From assembly GCA_963707695.1 (NCBI GenBank), contig CAVPQY010000002.1:248001-312000 (forward strand): a DNA stretch of 64,000 nt, read 5' to 3'. A model generated the notes under the pieces. That model did not search any database and was not told the DNA's origin. It was given only the letters and a program-made list of their open reading frames with translations. Shown one piece after another: positions 62,839-64,000 of this stretch. Numbering within the stretch: the first letter of the stretch is position 1; each line of letters begins with the position of its first letter. Origin of the DNA: JAOPZW01 sp963707695. Lineage in GTDB: Bacteria; Actinomycetota; Thermoleophilia; Solirubrobacterales; Solirubrobacteraceae. The position numbers and the translations under genes were made by a program.

Positions 62839-64000
62839 ATGTCCCCACGCCGCATCCCGTGCCTCGCCGCCGCGCTCGCGGCGCTCCTCGTGCTCCTGAC
62901 CGCGGTCACCGCCGAGGCGCGCCCCGCGTCCGCGGCGCGCGACGGCCGCCCGAACATCCTCGTCGTCATGACCGACGACATGGCGGCGACCGACGTCGCT
63001 CGGATGCCGAACGTCCGGCGCCTGCTCGCCGACCAGGGGACGTCGTTCGCCGACGCCGTCGACTCGTTCCCGCTGTGCTGCCCGGCGCGGGCGACCTTCA
63101 TCACCGGGCAGTACGCCCACAACCACGGCGTCGGAGGGAACTTCTACCCCTTCGGCTGGTACGGCATGAGGGACCGGGGCAACATCCTGCCCGCGTGGCT
63201 GCAACGGGCCGGGTACACGACGGCGCTCATCGGCAAGTGGCTCAACGGCTACGGCGCGCGCGACGCCCACGGGGAGGTGCCGAAGGGGTTCGACCTCTGG
63301 CGCGGCCTGCTCGACGTGTCGGCCTACGACTACTTCAACTTCGTCATGAACGACGACGGGCGGTTGCGGAGCTGGGGCGACGCCGAGTTCGCCCGCAAGC
63401 TCGTCGAGTTCGCCGAGGTCGAGGTCACGAAGCGCGAGCAGCCCGGGCTGCCGGACGTCCTGGCGGAGCTGAGCCGGGTCATGGGCCCCGCGCCGTACTC
63501 CTACTGGGGCTCGGAGCGCGCGCAGGACTACTCCCCCGACGTGACCGGGCGGGTCACCGAGGGCCTCGTCGCCGCCCAGGCGCGGTCGCGCAAGCCGTTC
63601 TTCGTCTGGTGGTCGCCCGCGGCGCCGCACCGCGAGGACGTCTCGACGACGCTGATGGGGCGCAAGGGGCCCGACCCGCGGCCTGCGCCGCGCCACGCGG
63701 CGAGCAGCGCGCGCCTGAGGCTGCCGCGGCCGCCGAGCTTCAACGAGGCCGACGTCGAGCGACAAGCCGTCCACGGTGCGCGACGGCGCGCCGTCGCTGT
63801 CGGGCGCGCAGGTCGCCCAGCTCGAGCTCGACTACCAGGGCCGGGCCGGCGCGCTGCGCGCGGTCGACGACCACGTCAAGCGCCTCGTCGCGATCCTCCG
63901 CCGGACCGGGCAGCTGCGCAACACGCTCATCGTCTTCCTCTCCGACAACGGCTGGCTGCAGGGCGAGCACCGCATCCCGGGGGACAAGTACCTCCCCTAC
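62839..64000 (+). CDS. Secreted sulfatase, partial (frameshifted)
   Basis: N-terminal part of about 387 residues; the gene runs off the right edge. Signal peptide at about 1-28 (CLAAALAALLVLLTAVTAEA). The type I sulfatase motif is PLCCPARATFITGQYAHNHG, where the first Cys of CxPxR would become formylglycine. PNILVVMTDDM binds the metal, and FLSDNGWLQGEH is the later ligand set. The frame changes at about 63754-63759, between FNEADV and SDKPSTVRDG, by one extra base. It cleaves sulfate esters, probably from polysaccharides. It is driven by a good TTGACA-TACGGT promoter. Confidence 0.9.
   Translation, partial: MSPRRIPCLAAALAALLVLLTAVTAEARPASAARDGRPNILVVMTDDMAATDVARMPNVRRLLADQGTSFADAVDSFPLCCPARATFITGQYAHNHGVGGNFYPFGWYGMRDRGNILPAWLQRAGYTTALIGKWLNGYGARDAHGEVPKGFDLWRGLLDVSAYDYFNFVMNDDGRLRSWGDAEFARKLVEFAEVEVTKREQPGLPDVLAELSRVMGPAPYSYWGSERAQDYSPDVTGRVTEGLVAAQARSRKPFFVWWSPAAPHREDVSTTLMGRKGPDPRPAPRHAASSARLRLPRPPSFNEADVERQAVHGARRRAVAVGRAGRPARARLPGPGRRAARGRRPRQAPRRDPPPDRAAAQHAHRLPLRQRLAAGRAPHPGGQVPPL

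Overview
The window is about 75% GC throughout, uses GTG, TTG and ATG starts, and carries genes such as LtrA, DUF7144, DUF2252, LuxR-cyclase and EthA-type monooxygenase proteins. This fits a high-GC actinobacterium. The SipW-type signal peptidase, the secreted LamG and GH16 proteins and the DUF7144 pair point to class Thermoleophilia (Solirubrobacterales-like), but that placement is inference. There is one tRNA, and no rRNA, CRISPR array, insertion sequence or prophage. I read it as an ordinary chromosomal segment rich in secreted enzymes and regulators.

Layout. 1-2.6 kb: an ABC-2 exporter (permease and ATPase) and an unusual LysR-HTH/PAS/GAF regulator. 2.7-7.7 kb: a surface locus with a SipW-class secreted protein, a SipW signal peptidase fused to a LamG domain, a tandem DUF2294 protein and another secreted LamG protein. 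7.7-14.1 kb: a leftward run of five genes joining envelope glycosyltransferases (GT2-GtrA, GT39) to a diguanylate cyclase and a histidine kinase. 14.2-22.7 kb: saccharopine-dehydrogenase family, nitronate monooxygenase, Ohr, methyltransferase, STAS, M29 aminopeptidase, tRNA-Ser(GGA), DUF7144, BrkB and DUF2252. 22.8-30.7 kb: a BKACE-DUF2267 fusion, a secreted HtaA-like protein, LtrA, a beta-phosphoglucomutase/GH65 phosphorylase operon and a secreted DUF3089 lipase-like protein. 30.8-34.8 kb: MenB, a small protein, a NUDIX hydrolase, a 550-base gap with structured elements, and a CBS-DRTGG inorganic pyrophosphatase. 34.9-41.1 kb: two secreted GH16 enzymes around a TAP-like peptidase, and a secreted metallophosphoesterase. 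41.1-49.1 kb: galactokinase, quinone oxidoreductase, long acyl-CoA dehydrogenase, secreted hydrolase, TetR, a GNAT-USP fusion and a conserved hypothetical. 49.2-57.4 kb: GH38 mannosidase, EthA-like monooxygenase, HD protein, second DUF7144, alcohol dehydrogenase, CBS protein, PAP2 phosphatase and a secreted barrel protein. 57.5-64 kb: a giant cyclase-ATPase-LuxR regulator, haloalkane dehalogenase, TetR and a sulfatase running off the end.

Themes. Many products are exported glycan- or ester-degrading enzymes, with sugar phosphorylase, galactokinase and mannosidase inside the cell, which suits a soil heterotroph. Two signals run through the whole window. At least fourteen genes have a TAnnnT box ending 6-8 bases before the start codon, the hallmark of leaderless transcription. 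About thirteen single-base +1 insertions, mostly in short G/C runs, break nine otherwise intact genes, which looks like long-read sequence error rather than gene decay. The most interesting protein is the SipW-LamG fusion, which appears to carry its own SipW-type substrate signal between peptidase and LamG domain.
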